In this document: in pieces, positions 23,655-32,294 of the stretch
How positions within the stretch are numbered: position 1 is the stretch's first letter
Layout of the letters: every line of letters starts with the position of its first letter
Assembly: GCA_016124855.1 (NCBI GenBank)
Contig: WGMX01000046.1
Coordinates: 1 to 50,236 of the forward strand
Direction of reading: 5' to 3'
DNA from: Anaerolineaceae bacterium
GTDB lineage: Bacteria; Chloroflexota; Anaerolineae; Aggregatilineales; Phototrophicaceae
Length of the DNA stretch: 50,236 bases
Translations under genes and position numbers: made by a program
Notes under the pieces: model-generated
Told to the model about the DNA's origin: nothing
Seen by the model: the letters and a program-made list of their open reading frames with translations, nothing else
The model's database searches: none

Positions 23655-26183
23655 TTACTGAATCGCGGGGAGTTTCATATAGTCTTCAGGCACGAAGAAC
23701 GAGCCTTCGGTTGTGCCTTCGGGCGCGATTTTACGCAGCCGGATGTCAAGTTGAGTCGCGTTGATTTGCCCTGCGAAATAGGCTTGAAACGCGGATGCCA
23801 CCTGCCGCACTTCATTGGCTGATTCGTGGACAAACTCCAAGCGATAATCGACGATTCCACTTTTCATCATTTGGTCAAGGTGCTGGCTGGCGACCTGTGC
23901 TTCCGCGCCGAAAACGGTATTACGGCAGCCGACATCCGCCATCACCGGATGATTGCGGCCTTGCACATCCCGCAGCGCGACCTTATGTGATTCGCAGGGA
24001 TGACCGCAGTCGAGATAGCTCGTACCTTTGGATAGGAAGCGGCAAAAGACGCAGTGCTCGGTGTGGAAAACCGGCAGATGATGGTAAGCGATGACTTCAA
24101 AGCGCTGACCACCGATGCTTGCCGCCAACTTGCTGATTTGGTCGGCGTTCAAGTCATGCGTGGGCGTGATGGTCTCGACACCCAGTTTGAAGTAGGTGTC
24201 GGCGGAAAGTTGATTGGCGACATTCAGGCTGAAGTCCCCGATCAACGGATGTTGGTGGCGACCTTGCAAGGCTTCCAACAAGCCACCTGAACGGACAACA
24301 ATCTGACAATCCAAACGCAGTAAGAAATTGACGATGCGCTGTTCCTGTGGTTTGAGGACGCGCGGACTGGCAACACGCGGGGTAATGCCCGCTGCTTTAA
24401 TTTGCTCTACTGCCGGACGCAAACCATAGAGTTCGAGGTAGTCGAGGGTGATGCTGGTGGGTTTGAGTTCTAACGCGGCTGAAAGCTGTTCGGGGGTACG
24501 TACTAAGAGATGCAGTCTAGGATTGCTGATTGGGTTTGTCAGCGACAAACCCGTACTTGAATCACGATCCACATGCGAAAGAGCATCCTTAAGGGTACTG
24601 ACCGCGTTATGAGTGATGATTGCTTCCGGCTGTGATTGCAAGCTGATGAGATGCTCAACTGCTTCTTGACGTAAGCGATTGAGCAGTGAACTTGGGATAA
24701 AGGGATCGCCGGCAATATCGGCGGTTAAGTCATGGAGTTGATAGGCAGTGTTACCTAAACGACTCAACTGCTGGTGTAGATATTCAGCGCTGATGCTGCG
24801 GCTGTTAGCACGGGTGAGGGGATCAACCGAGGTAACATTGACTTTGATTTCGGGATGTTTCACCAATGCCCATGTGAGTTCCAGCGGTTGACCTTCTCTG
24901 GCGATGACGTGCACGTTGACTTGCTGTTTATAAACAGGTGCATTGGCCTGTGTAAAGAGTTTAGCCGCTTTGTCTACATTAACATCATGGCTGCGCCACA
25001 CCCAATCGCCGGGGCGGATGCGAGTATAGTCGATCTCGCGGTTGCCGAAGCGCAGTTCCAGCCGTTTGCCGACCGGCTTGATCTCGTAGATATGACCACC
25101 TTCTTCTTTGGCTTCGGGTGTGCGCCAATCGGCAGCATCAAAGACGATGCCATCACCGGCTTTGAGCGGGGCAACATTTTGAATGTCGGTGGGTTCGATG
25201 ACGACATGATCTTTGTTGACCTTCGACACACGACCACACAAAACACCCCGATGACGCGGCGAACGACCTGAAACAACCGTTTGGTGATTGGTGCCTGAGA
25301 CGAAATACGGGCCGAGTCCGCGTGAGTAAACCTGTTCAAGTTCATTTTCTTGCTGCCGTGTGACGGGATTAGGGCGGCCTTCCCATGCGGCATCGACGGC
25401 CTGACGATAGGCGTTGGTGGTTAAGGCAACGTAGTTTTCGTCTTTATAACGACCTTCGATTTTAAGAGTCGAAACGCCAATGTCGATGATTTCAGGGATT
25501 TGATGCAGCGCATAGAGATCACCGGGGGATAGCAAATAACGGGCATCGCCCAACGGTTTGAGGACATCATTAACCACCATCTCGTAAGGTAGGCGGCAGG
25601 CTTGGGCGCATTTGCCGCGATTGGCACTGCGTCCGCCCCATGCTTCGGATGAGAAACATTGACCGGAATAGGAAACACACAACGCGCCATGTACAAACAT
25701 TTCGAGTTCACAATTGGTCTGTTCACGGATGGCACGGATTTGATCAAGGGAAAGTTCGCGCGCCAGCACCACACGGCTGACACCGAAACGTTGGGCGAGG
25801 GCAACCCCTTCAGCACTGGTGATGCTCATCTGGGTGCTGCCGTGAATATCGACTGTTGGGGCAATTTGATGGGCTAACTGCGCGATGCCCACATCCTGGA
25901 CAATCAGCGAGTCGGCTCCGGCAAGGGCGATTTGTTCGATGGTTTTGACCGCCTCGCGCAGTTCATGGTCGAAAATCAGCGTGTTAAAGGTGACGTAGCC
26001 TTTGACTCCACGACTGTGCAGCGTTCGCATGACATCTGGCAATTCGGTTAGGGTGAAGCCGACCTTTGCGCGGGCGGTAAAGTGTTTGAGTCCGAAGTAA
26101 ACGGCATCGGCTCCGGCTTCAATTGCTGTTTGAAGCTGCGGCCAATATCCGGCGGGACTCATGATTTCAGGTTTAATGTGCAT
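23655..26183 (-). CDS. U32 family protein (RlhA/TrhP-like), long form
   Basis: An 842-aa protein of peptidase family U32. Despite the name, characterised members RlhA and TrhP take part in prephenate-dependent RNA hydroxylation. The TIM-barrel half starts MHIKPEIMSPAGYWPQLQTA and includes GADAVYFGLKHFTARAKVGF. The cysteine-rich core is visible as ELEMFVHGALCVSYSGQC, then NRGKCAQACRLPYE, positions that bind an iron-sulfur cluster in this family. The following region matches the DUF3656-type insert. A second barrel-like half ends with CVFCRFLSKG and DCGHPCESH, a further cysteine set. Longer than RlhA (about 650 aa), so it is an extended form. Substrate RNA is unknown. Confidence 0.85.
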   Translation of the reverse strand: MHIKPEIMSPAGYWPQLQTAIEAGADAVYFGLKHFTARAKVGFTLTELPDVMRTLHSRGVKGYVTFNTLIFDHELREAVKTIEQIALAGADSLIVQDVGIAQLAHQIAPTVDIHGSTQMSITSAEGVALAQRFGVSRVVLARELSLDQIRAIREQTNCELEMFVHGALCVSYSGQCFSSEAWGGRSANRGKCAQACRLPYEMVVNDVLKPLGDARYLLSPGDLYALHQIPEIIDIGVSTLKIEGRYKDENYVALTTNAYRQAVDAAWEGRPNPVTRQQENELEQVYSRGLGPYFVSGTNHQTVVSGRSPRHRGVLCGRVSKVNKDHVVIEPTDIQNVAPLKAGDGIVFDAADWRTPEAKEEGGHIYEIKPVGKRLELRFGNREIDYTRIRPGDWVWRSHDVNVDKAAKLFTQANAPVYKQQVNVHVIAREGQPLELTWALVKHPEIKVNVTSVDPLTRANSRSISAEYLHQQLSRLGNTAYQLHDLTADIAGDPFIPSSLLNRLRQEAVEHLISLQSQPEAIITHNAVSTLKDALSHVDRDSSTGLSLTNPISNPRLHLLVRTPEQLSAALELKPTSITLDYLELYGLRPAVEQIKAAGITPRVASPRVLKPQEQRIVNFLLRLDCQIVVRSGGLLEALQGRHQHPLIGDFSLNVANQLSADTYFKLGVETITPTHDLNADQISKLAASIGGQRFEVIAYHHLPVFHTEHCVFCRFLSKGTSYLDCGHPCESHKVALRDVQGRNHPVMADVGCRNTVFGAEAQVASQHLDQMMKSGIVDYRLEFVHESANEVRQVASAFQAYFAGQINATQLDIRLRKIAPEGTTEGSFFVPEDYMKLPAIQ

Positions 26184-26357
26184 GGTCTAACAATCTTGAA
26201 GTGACTTACGATAAGGGATTTCAACGGAGGTGTGTATTGACCGTCATTATCTCATAAATGCCCGTCGATGTTCAAGCAGAATGCAAGTGAACCGCTGCAT
26301 TTTATATGCCATATGAACGAAAACAAATCGTCAAGTAAGAGAACGCCAAGGTGCTTT

Positions 26358-26392
26358 ACTTGTAGCTTACGTCTTGAAACTTGCAACCCTTG
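26358..26392. repeat. Degenerate heptamer array (locus 2)
   Basis: Five consecutive 7-nt units: ACTTGTA, GCTTACG, TCTTGAA, ACTTGCA, ACCCTTG. They abut the stop of the dppC-like gene. They share words with the array at 5974-6015. The rest of the gap 26184-26392 carries a CAAGTAA/TTACTTG inverted repeat (26332-26363), possibly the operon terminator. Confidence 0.5.
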
Positions 26393-27349
26393 CTAGACTT
26401 TGTTATCCGAGCGTGGATCGAAGGCATCACGCAGGCCATCACCGACAAAGTTGATGCTCAGAACGGTTAGTAAAATGAGCAGGCTAGGGAAGAACCAATA
26501 CCAAGGTGCGTTTTTAATGACGTTGAATTCCTGCGCTTCGGTGAGCATATTGCCCCAACTAGCGGTCGGCGCTTGGACTCCTAAGCCGAGGAAACTGACG
26601 TAAGCCTCAGTCAAAATAGCGGTCGCCACGCCCAACGTGAGCGATACAATAATGGAGGCCAAGGTGTTTGGCAAAATGTGATTGATGATGATGCGCCAAT
26701 TGGGTAGGCCGAGCGCACGTGCAGCTAGGATGAATTCCGTTTCTTTAATTGATAGGACATTGGAGCGAATAATCCGCGCCAAACTCATCCAACTGGTTAA
26801 ACCAAGTATCAAGATGATGACGATGACGCTGCCGCTGAAGCTGCGCCCCAAAAATTGGATTGGCTCAATCTTGCCAGCGAAGAATTTCGCCATCACCAGT
26901 AGTAATAAGAGTGACGGAATGCTCAGCATGGCCTCGGTGATTCGCATCAGCACCGCATCAATCCACCCCCCATAGTAGCCAGCTATCGCGCCAATGGCTG
27001 TGCCAAATCCGACTTCGACGATGACCGCGAGAAAGCCGATGAGCAGCGAGATTTGACCGCCGTAAATGGTTCGGGCAAGAATATCACGCCCGATGCGATC
27101 TGTACCAAAAGGATGGGCGGCTGAAGGCGGCTGTAAACGAATACTGGTGTCATTATAATTGGCCTGCGCTTCGCTAAAGATTATTGAGCCAACGAGTATA
27201 TAGGCGATTACACCGACTAATATCATCAGGCCGAACATCGCCGCACGATGGCGCGTGAAGCGCTTAACAACGCGCTGGGTTGGAGACTGTGGCTTAATCT
27301 CTTGATCTGACTGACCTATGCTGATTGGTTTAGCGGCTGCGGTTGCCAT
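26393..27349 (-). CDS. dppC: ABC transporter permease, DppC-type
   Basis: A 318-aa inner-membrane permease of the dipeptide/oligopeptide/nickel importer family. It has an N-terminal cytoplasmic tail, a first membrane segment near residues 38-58 and five more in the second half. The EAA loop that docks with the ATPase is visible as EFILAARALGLPNWRIIINHILPN. The segment HPFGTDRIGRDILARTIYGG is diagnostic of DppC/OppC. GGAGG lies eight bases upstream of the ATG. It follows the DppB gene by 12 bases and is the last gene of the unit; no ATPase gene follows. Confidence 0.92.
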   Translation of the reverse strand: MATAAAKPISIGQSDQEIKPQSPTQRVVKRFTRHRAAMFGLMILVGVIAYILVGSIIFSEAQANYNDTSIRLQPPSAAHPFGTDRIGRDILARTIYGGQISLLIGFLAVIVEVGFGTAIGAIAGYYGGWIDAVLMRITEAMLSIPSLLLLLVMAKFFAGKIEPIQFLGRSFSGSVIVIILILGLTSWMSLARIIRSNVLSIKETEFILAARALGLPNWRIIINHILPNTLASIIVSLTLGVATAILTEAYVSFLGLGVQAPTASWGNMLTEAQEFNVIKNAPWYWFFPSLLILLTVLSINFVGDGLRDAFDPRSDNKV

Positions 27350-27361
27350 AGAGCAGCCCTC

Positions 27362-28393
27362 CTATGAATAACGGATACGCGGGTCAAGCCACGTATACAC
27401 GAGATCGGTCAGCAGTTGGAAGATGATGACCGCCACCGTAATGAGCATCAGTAAACCCATTAATACTGAATAATCTAACAATTCCAGATGGTCAAGGAAG
27501 AGCCGACCCGTACCCGGCCAAGCAAAGATGCGTTCGGTAACGACCGCACCGCCCAACAAGAAGGGCAGATCAAGGCCAATGAGTGTGGCTAAGGGAAGCG
27601 CCGCATTTTTGAAGGCATGGCGATAGAGGATGCTGCGTTCGCTTAAGCCTTTGGCGCGGGCGGTACGTATGTAATCCGAGTTAATGACCTCTAGCATATT
27701 CGAACGAATATAACGGCTGTAACCTGCTACGCTGATAATGGTAATAGTCGCGACTGGCAAGATCATGTGCAGCACAAGCTGGTTGAGAGTGCGACCTTCC
27801 TGAGGGTCAAAAATGCCGCCGGTCGGTAAGTAGGGCAATCCCCACTCACGGAACTTAACGGCGAAAATATAGAGCAGGCCGAATCCGACTAGAAAAATGG
27901 GCATGGAAAAGGTAATGAAAGAGAATCCACTTAAGGCATTGTCGAGCAGGCTGTACTGCCTGACCGCCGAAACCACGCCGATAATGAGCGCTACGACTAA
28001 AGTAATAATTTCAGACGTCACCATTAATAAAAGGGTATTGGGCAGCCGATCCAAAATAATTTTCATGGCGGGTTGTTTGGTGACAATGGAAGTGCCAAAG
28101 TCGCCGCGTAATACACCATAACGAATACCGGGGGATTCGGCTATTCCGTCGCCATCAAGGTCAAATTTTGTCCAATCATTACCAATTAGCCAATAAAGAT
28201 ACTGTTCGAGTATGGGTTTATCCAAACCTAACTGCCGCCGCAAACGTGCCTTATCTTCCGGTCGGGCGGGGGAGCGCCCCCCCATGGTTGCCAGCGGATC
28301 ACCTGTGGCTTGGAGGAGGACAAAAATGGTCAAACTCACGAGCACGACCAGCGGAATGGCCTGAAGCAAACGGCGAACGACGTAACGACCCAT
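27362..28393 (-). CDS. dppB: ABC transporter permease, DppB-type
   Basis: A 343-aa permease partner of DppC. The opening MGRYVVRRLLQAIPLVVLVS and six membrane segments are typical, as is the EAA loop DYIRTARAKGLSERSILYRHAFKNA. The periplasmic loop after the first helix carries the usual RRQLGLDKPILEQYLYWL. GGGAG lies eight bases before the ATG at 28393, which is preferred over a GTG two codons upstream. It follows the binding-protein gene after a terminator-like hairpin, which suggests the permeases are made in smaller amount. Confidence 0.92.
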   Translation of the reverse strand: MGRYVVRRLLQAIPLVVLVSLTIFVLLQATGDPLATMGGRSPARPEDKARLRRQLGLDKPILEQYLYWLIGNDWTKFDLDGDGIAESPGIRYGVLRGDFGTSIVTKQPAMKIILDRLPNTLLLMVTSEIITLVVALIIGVVSAVRQYSLLDNALSGFSFITFSMPIFLVGFGLLYIFAVKFREWGLPYLPTGGIFDPQEGRTLNQLVLHMILPVATITIISVAGYSRYIRSNMLEVINSDYIRTARAKGLSERSILYRHAFKNAALPLATLIGLDLPFLLGGAVVTERIFAWPGTGRLFLDHLELLDYSVLMGLLMLITVAVIIFQLLTDLVYTWLDPRIRYS

Positions 28394-28429
28394 GTACACG
28401 ACTCCCTGTTAGTGGGAACGAACTCATAA

Positions 28430-28459
28430 AAATGGGGCGAGGATAACCTCACCCCATTT
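28430..28459 (-). terminator. Intergenic terminator between binding protein and permeases
   Basis: AAATGGGGTGAGG and CCTCGCCCCATTT (minus-strand sense) pair with one mismatch around a 4-nt loop and are followed by TTTT. It lies 18 bases after the binding-protein stop. Partial termination here would set a high ratio of binding protein to permease. Confidence 0.8.
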
Positions 28460-28476
28460 GAACCATCGTGGTTGGT

Positions 28477-30108
28477 TTAGCTGGTTACATCCCAGTTGAT
28501 GGCGTTCCAGAACGGGTCGGCACCGCTGTAGCGCGCGTTTTCGACACGTTTGGTCGTGGCCCAAATATCAGCGTCGTACCACACGCCTACCCAAGCAACA
28601 TCATCAAAGAGCTGTTGGTCAATTTCATGGAAAAGCTCGATACGCTTGGCTGTGTCGGTGGTCTTGAGCTGTTCTTGCAAGAGGCTGTCAACTTTCTCAT
28701 TGCAATAGCCTGTCCAGTTGCTGCCTTCGGGGTTATCGGCGCTGGGGATTTCCGAGCACAAGAAGACGTTGGTGTTTGGATCAGGGAAGTCGGGGTTTTG
28801 TGACCATTCGGCAATGTCATATTGTCCGGTAGCGGCTGGCCCACCTTCACCGAAAGTATCAAAGAAATTATCGTAATTGGAGGTTTCGACCTTGATGCCT
28901 AAGTCGGCAAATGACTGCTGGACAACGGCCTGCACATCTTTGCGGATTTGGCGCTGGCTGGCGATGAAACGCAGCACGAATTCTTTGCCGTCTTTATCGC
29001 GTGTGCCATCGCCATTGCTATCCTTCCAACCGGCATCATCCAGCAGCTTCTTGGCGGCTTCGGGATCATAAGCGTAGGGTTTGGCATCTGGACGGGCAAA
29101 TGGGGTTCCCTCCCAATAGCTGCCGGGAACGGGGAGTTTGCCCAAGAGCAAATCATCGACAATCTTCTGGCGGTTGAAGGCCATTGCCAATGCCTTACGC
29201 ACATTGACATCCAACATCGCGGGGAAGGCTGTATCGGGATTGACGTTGAGGAACCAGCCTTCGTTGTAACCGGAAGGGGTAACGGTTGTCACAAGACCTT
29301 TCTTCTCAAGCGCGTCAGCATCCGCAGCGGTCAGGAAAGGTCCAATATCGGCATCGCCTGCTTCCAGTGCTGCGTTTTGGGATGTGCCGTCATCTGCCAC
29401 GATGCGGAAGAACACTTCGTCCAATTTGGGCTTACCACCCCAAAAATTATCCGCCGGGACGAGGGACAGGAAACTGCCCGATTCCCATTGGGCTAACTTG
29501 AATGCTCCGCTGCCGGGTTCAAGGGTGCGGTTCCAATCGGCGTTGTCTAATGTTCCATCCTGATCGACGATGGGTTGGAGCGCGTGTTTGGGCATTGCTG
29601 GTGAGGCGGTGAACAGGGTGGTCAGCCAAGGAGCAAACGGTTCATTGAAGGTGACGACGACGGTGGTCGCATCCGGTGCAGTCACGCTTTTGACTTTGGT
29701 ATCCCACGGAAAGCGCGAACTGACCGTATTTTTGTCCAGCATAATCATGTCGTAGGTGAAAACATAATCTTCTGAAGTGATCGGTTCACCATCGCTCCAT
29801 TTAATATCATCGCGGAGCTTCATGGTCATGACTGTACCGTCGGCACTGATGCCACCATTTTCGGTGCTGGGGATTTCAGTCACCTGCACGGGGACAGCTT
29901 GTAAATTGTCGTCAATAAACCATGGGGGTGTGAGCAGCATATCGGTTAGATTTGCGGCAAACCACTGGGTGATATAAAGGGGATTAAGTGTAAGCGGTTC
30001 TTGAGTATAACTAACGGTCACAACTTTTTTGTCCTGCGCTAAGGTGGGCGCAGCGACCAGCGTTAACATGAGTCCTAAGGTTAAAACGAGCAGCAACCGA
30101 CGTTTCAT
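28477..30108 (-). CDS. Peptide/nickel-type ABC substrate-binding protein (family 5)
   Basis: A 543-aa exported solute-binding protein. The signal peptide is clear: MKRR, a hydrophobic core LLLVLTLGLMLTLVAAP, and TLAQ as a likely cleavage region. There is no lipobox cysteine, so it may be held by another means or released. The mature protein has the SBP_bac_5 pattern: EPLTLNPLYITQW, then DDIKWSDGEPITSEDYVFTY, and a late VRKALAMAFNRQKIVDDLL. These proteins bind peptides, nickel chelates or sugars; the ligand cannot be assigned. GGAG precedes the ATG. First gene of the importer operon, with its promoter at about 30160-30189. Confidence 0.92.
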   Translation of the reverse strand: MKRRLLLVLTLGLMLTLVAAPTLAQDKKVVTVSYTQEPLTLNPLYITQWFAANLTDMLLTPPWFIDDNLQAVPVQVTEIPSTENGGISADGTVMTMKLRDDIKWSDGEPITSEDYVFTYDMIMLDKNTVSSRFPWDTKVKSVTAPDATTVVVTFNEPFAPWLTTLFTASPAMPKHALQPIVDQDGTLDNADWNRTLEPGSGAFKLAQWESGSFLSLVPADNFWGGKPKLDEVFFRIVADDGTSQNAALEAGDADIGPFLTAADADALEKKGLVTTVTPSGYNEGWFLNVNPDTAFPAMLDVNVRKALAMAFNRQKIVDDLLLGKLPVPGSYWEGTPFARPDAKPYAYDPEAAKKLLDDAGWKDSNGDGTRDKDGKEFVLRFIASQRQIRKDVQAVVQQSFADLGIKVETSNYDNFFDTFGEGGPAATGQYDIAEWSQNPDFPDPNTNVFLCSEIPSADNPEGSNWTGYCNEKVDSLLQEQLKTTDTAKRIELFHEIDQQLFDDVAWVGVWYDADIWATTKRVENARYSGADPFWNAINWDVTS

Positions 30109-30159
30109 TATTTGCTCCTTAAAGATGCTAAAGCGCTCTTAAACTGCACATCTGCGCGT

Positions 30160-30189
30160 AATATACCCCTAATCAATAAATAGGGGCAA
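30160..30189 (-). promoter_or_regulatory. Importer operon promoter with embedded palindrome
   Basis: On the minus strand TTGCCC and TATATT are 18 bases apart. The palindrome CCCCTA-N9-TAGGGG (30166-30186) fills the spacer and part of the -35 box, exactly where a repressor would act. Transcription would begin about 45 bases before the binding-protein start codon. Confidence 0.5.
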
Positions 30190-30272
30190 CCAACCGAAAA
30201 CGGATTTTGAGGTTGGTAATTTGGTGTATTTACCCAAAGCACTGACTGAATGTTCAAATGTGGTTGAGCTGT

Positions 30273-30605
30273 TTAGGGAGCACGGTTGCTGTATTCGGCG
30301 GGAGCAAAGAACACGATAATATTGAGCGTTTCGGTGATGCTGTGGAAGCGATGTTCGACATTCGCCGCCACATATAAGATTGAACCGGCCTGCACCGGAC
30401 GTTCTTCATCAGCGTGGGTAAACATCCCGCGTCCACTGACGACGTAATAAACTTCGTCTTCGGTATGGGGCTGCTGTGTGTCTTCACCGCCTGCTGGTAA
30501 AACATAAAGGCCAACACTGAGCGACGGATGCTTGAGGAATTCCAAGTATGGTTTGCCGCTACTGGCCTGTCGGGCAATTAAATCAGCGATTTCAAAGGCT
30601 TGCAT
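30273..30605 (-). CDS. Cupin-domain protein
   Basis: A 110-aa single cupin barrel. Motif 1 is visible as QPHTEDEVYYVVSGRGMF (the histidine and glutamate are probable metal ligands; the usual second histidine is replaced) and motif 2 as AGSILYVAANVEHRFHSI. Such small cupins are metal-binding enzymes or regulators of unassigned function. The ATG at 30605 is preferred; GGAGTG lies six bases upstream and overlaps an in-frame GTG three codons earlier. Minus strand, upstream of the importer operon but separated by its promoter. Confidence 0.82.
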   Translation of the reverse strand: MQAFEIADLIARQASSGKPYLEFLKHPSLSVGLYVLPAGGEDTQQPHTEDEVYYVVSGRGMFTHADEERPVQAGSILYVAANVEHRFHSITETLNIIVFFAPAEYSNRAP

Positions 30606-30729
30606 GATAAGCACTCCATATAAAGTTCGTTAAATTTTCCAAACTTTAACATAGCTGTTTCGATCAACCAAGCCGACTTGCCAGTCGATTACCATATGAT
30701 GATTTAGCTTTAGAGAGCCTTATTGACCC

Positions 30730-30758
30730 TTTAAAGTCCTTTTAATTGCTTTTATAAT
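30730..30758 (+). promoter_or_regulatory. Candidate upstream promoter (GNAT gene)
   Basis: TTTAAA and a consensus TATAAT separated by 17 bases. Transcription from here would give a leader of over 200 nt before the gene at 30984. I see no recognisable riboswitch in it. Confidence 0.4.
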
Positions 30759-30816
30759 GGATGATGTGAGTACTCAAGCAAGTTTGAGTTTGTTAGCAAA
30801 GAGAATGACTGCCGAA

Positions 30817-30846
30817 TTGTCAGGCGACTTCGATGCGTGTTACAAT
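30817..30846 (+). promoter_or_regulatory. Candidate promoter (GNAT gene)
   Basis: TTGTCA and TACAAT separated by 18 bases, a good sigma-70-type match, about 130 bases before the start codon at 30984. The remaining sequence of the 30606-30983 gap has no coding signal. Confidence 0.5.
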
Positions 30847-30983
30847 GTGGACAATGCGTACTTCCACGATTTACCCTGCACAATCATCTCCCAATCCCTG
30901 TGTTTGCTTGCTCAAGGGAAATGTAAGGTGTAAGGCGTTACCATTGGGACAGATGTTGTCCGGGTCATACTAAATGAGGTCTT

Positions 30984-31955
30984 ATGCCCATACGTGACAC
31001 GGCGGAGACACGCGCCGTGACTCTGGTGGATATTCCGTTGGTGAGACGGCTCAGTGAAGCAGGCGGCATGGTATTGGATAGCGAACTATTCTATACCGAT
31101 GCAACTGGCGCACAAAGTTCTGGCCTGATAACGCTGCTGCTGCCTTATCGGGGTGTGTTCACGATGGTGACGCGAACCGAAAATCAACAGATTGCCGGAC
31201 AATTCCGTTTGCGCCAAGATGACGCTTATGCCCAGATCACTTACGTTTCACCTGCTCCACAGGAAGGTGAAAGCGATTCGGCGTGGCTGCATATGCTGGA
31301 CTCGATGGCGGCCGAAGCGGGTAAACGCGGGGCGCATTTGCTGACGGCAGAGGTCGAGGAAAGCGCACCACTTTTCAAAACCATGCGTACAGCAAGTTAT
31401 GCGATTTACGCGCGGCAGGAAATTTGGTGCCGGGCACCGGAAGACGCAAAACCCTATGAGCCAAGACATGCCGTAGAGCTGACTCATACGACTCAAGATG
31501 ATATGGCTGGTATCTATGTGCTGTATGGTAATATCGTCCCCAAACTGGTGCAGCCTGTGACCGAGTTACCGGGTGAAGGCGAAGGTTTTGTTTACCGCCG
31601 TGATGATCGTGTCGAAGGTTACATCGGAGCAGTTGATGGAAAAATGGGCGTTTACCTGACACCGCATTTGCATCCTGATATTTTTAGTGATGCGGCGGAT
31701 GTGATCGCTGCGGCGATTGCGAAAGTCGAGCGCACCGGCAAAGTTCCGGTTTTTGTACGGGTACGCCGCTATCAAGATTGGTTGGATGATGCGCTGGTGG
31801 AATTGGGTTTTACGATTTGCGCCCGTCAAGCGGTGATGGTCAAACACATTGCAGCCGGAGTACGGGCGGCGGCTTTCACACCCCTCCGACAGCGCTTAGA
31901 AACGGTGCCAAGCCCTGTCAAACCGCCAAATGGCATTACCGAAAGCCGGAAGTGA
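30984..31955 (+). CDS. GNAT-like protein of unknown substrate
   Basis: A 323-aa soluble protein that I cannot place with certainty. Two similar halves are suggested. The first (about residues 10-150) has a strand-rich region with TMVTRTENQQIAGQFRL and YAQITYVSP, then a helix and KRGAHLLTAEVEE. The second (about 165-290) has DRVEGYIGAVDGKMGVYLTPHLHPDI, then a helix and KVPVFVRVRRYQDWLDDALVELGFT, which is the end of an N-acetyltransferase fold. A tandem GNAT arrangement is therefore inferred, but a canonical acetyl-CoA loop (Q/R-x-x-G-x-G/A) is not obvious. GAGGT precedes the ATG. A small gene follows after nine bases. Confidence 0.45.
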   Translation: MPIRDTAETRAVTLVDIPLVRRLSEAGGMVLDSELFYTDATGAQSSGLITLLLPYRGVFTMVTRTENQQIAGQFRLRQDDAYAQITYVSPAPQEGESDSAWLHMLDSMAAEAGKRGAHLLTAEVEESAPLFKTMRTASYAIYARQEIWCRAPEDAKPYEPRHAVELTHTTQDDMAGIYVLYGNIVPKLVQPVTELPGEGEGFVYRRDDRVEGYIGAVDGKMGVYLTPHLHPDIFSDAADVIAAAIAKVERTGKVPVFVRVRRYQDWLDDALVELGFTICARQAVMVKHIAAGVRAAAFTPLRQRLETVPSPVKPPNGITESRK

Positions 31956-31964
31956 GTAGGTGAG

Positions 31965-32159
31965 TTGGATTATGAACGTATGGAAACCGCCAAGCTGCAA
32001 CTTTGGGCGGATCGTCTAAAATATGATAGTAATCATATGTTGGACGAGCATAAACGTAATATGGCTGCGCTAGAATGGTTTAAAGTGGAGGCCGAGCTTA
32101 AAAAACGACGAGGGTTTTCCGGTATCTTCTGGCAGGTGAAAAAACTATTTGAGAAATGA
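31965..32159 (+). CDS. Small basic protein of unknown function
   Basis: A 64-aa protein with a TTG start; AGGTGA lies four bases before it. An ATG five codons on has no ribosome site. It is helical and charged: AKLQLWADRLKYDSN, then EHKRNMAALEWFKVEAELKKRRG, and ends with a hydrophobic-basic IFWQVKKLFEK that could touch a membrane. I do not recognise a family. It follows the GNAT-like gene closely and precedes the AAA/R3H ATPase by about 135 bases. Confidence 0.55.
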   Translation: MDYERMETAKLQLWADRLKYDSNHMLDEHKRNMAALEWFKVEAELKKRRGFSGIFWQVKKLFEK

Positions 32160-32294
32160 GGGATCATTATCCGGGATTTCATCTATTAGCTGGCAGATAC
32201 ATATTGTACTTTTGCATGAGCGCGATACTCGCCTTAAGGTAGACGAGCCAAACGCTCCGCTGCATCACCTATAGAGGAGTGTTCTAGAAACTTT

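Noticed and set aside
28948..29496. 182-codon frame antisense to the binding-protein gene
   Set aside because: Shadow of codon bias in the real gene; no start signal or family resemblance.
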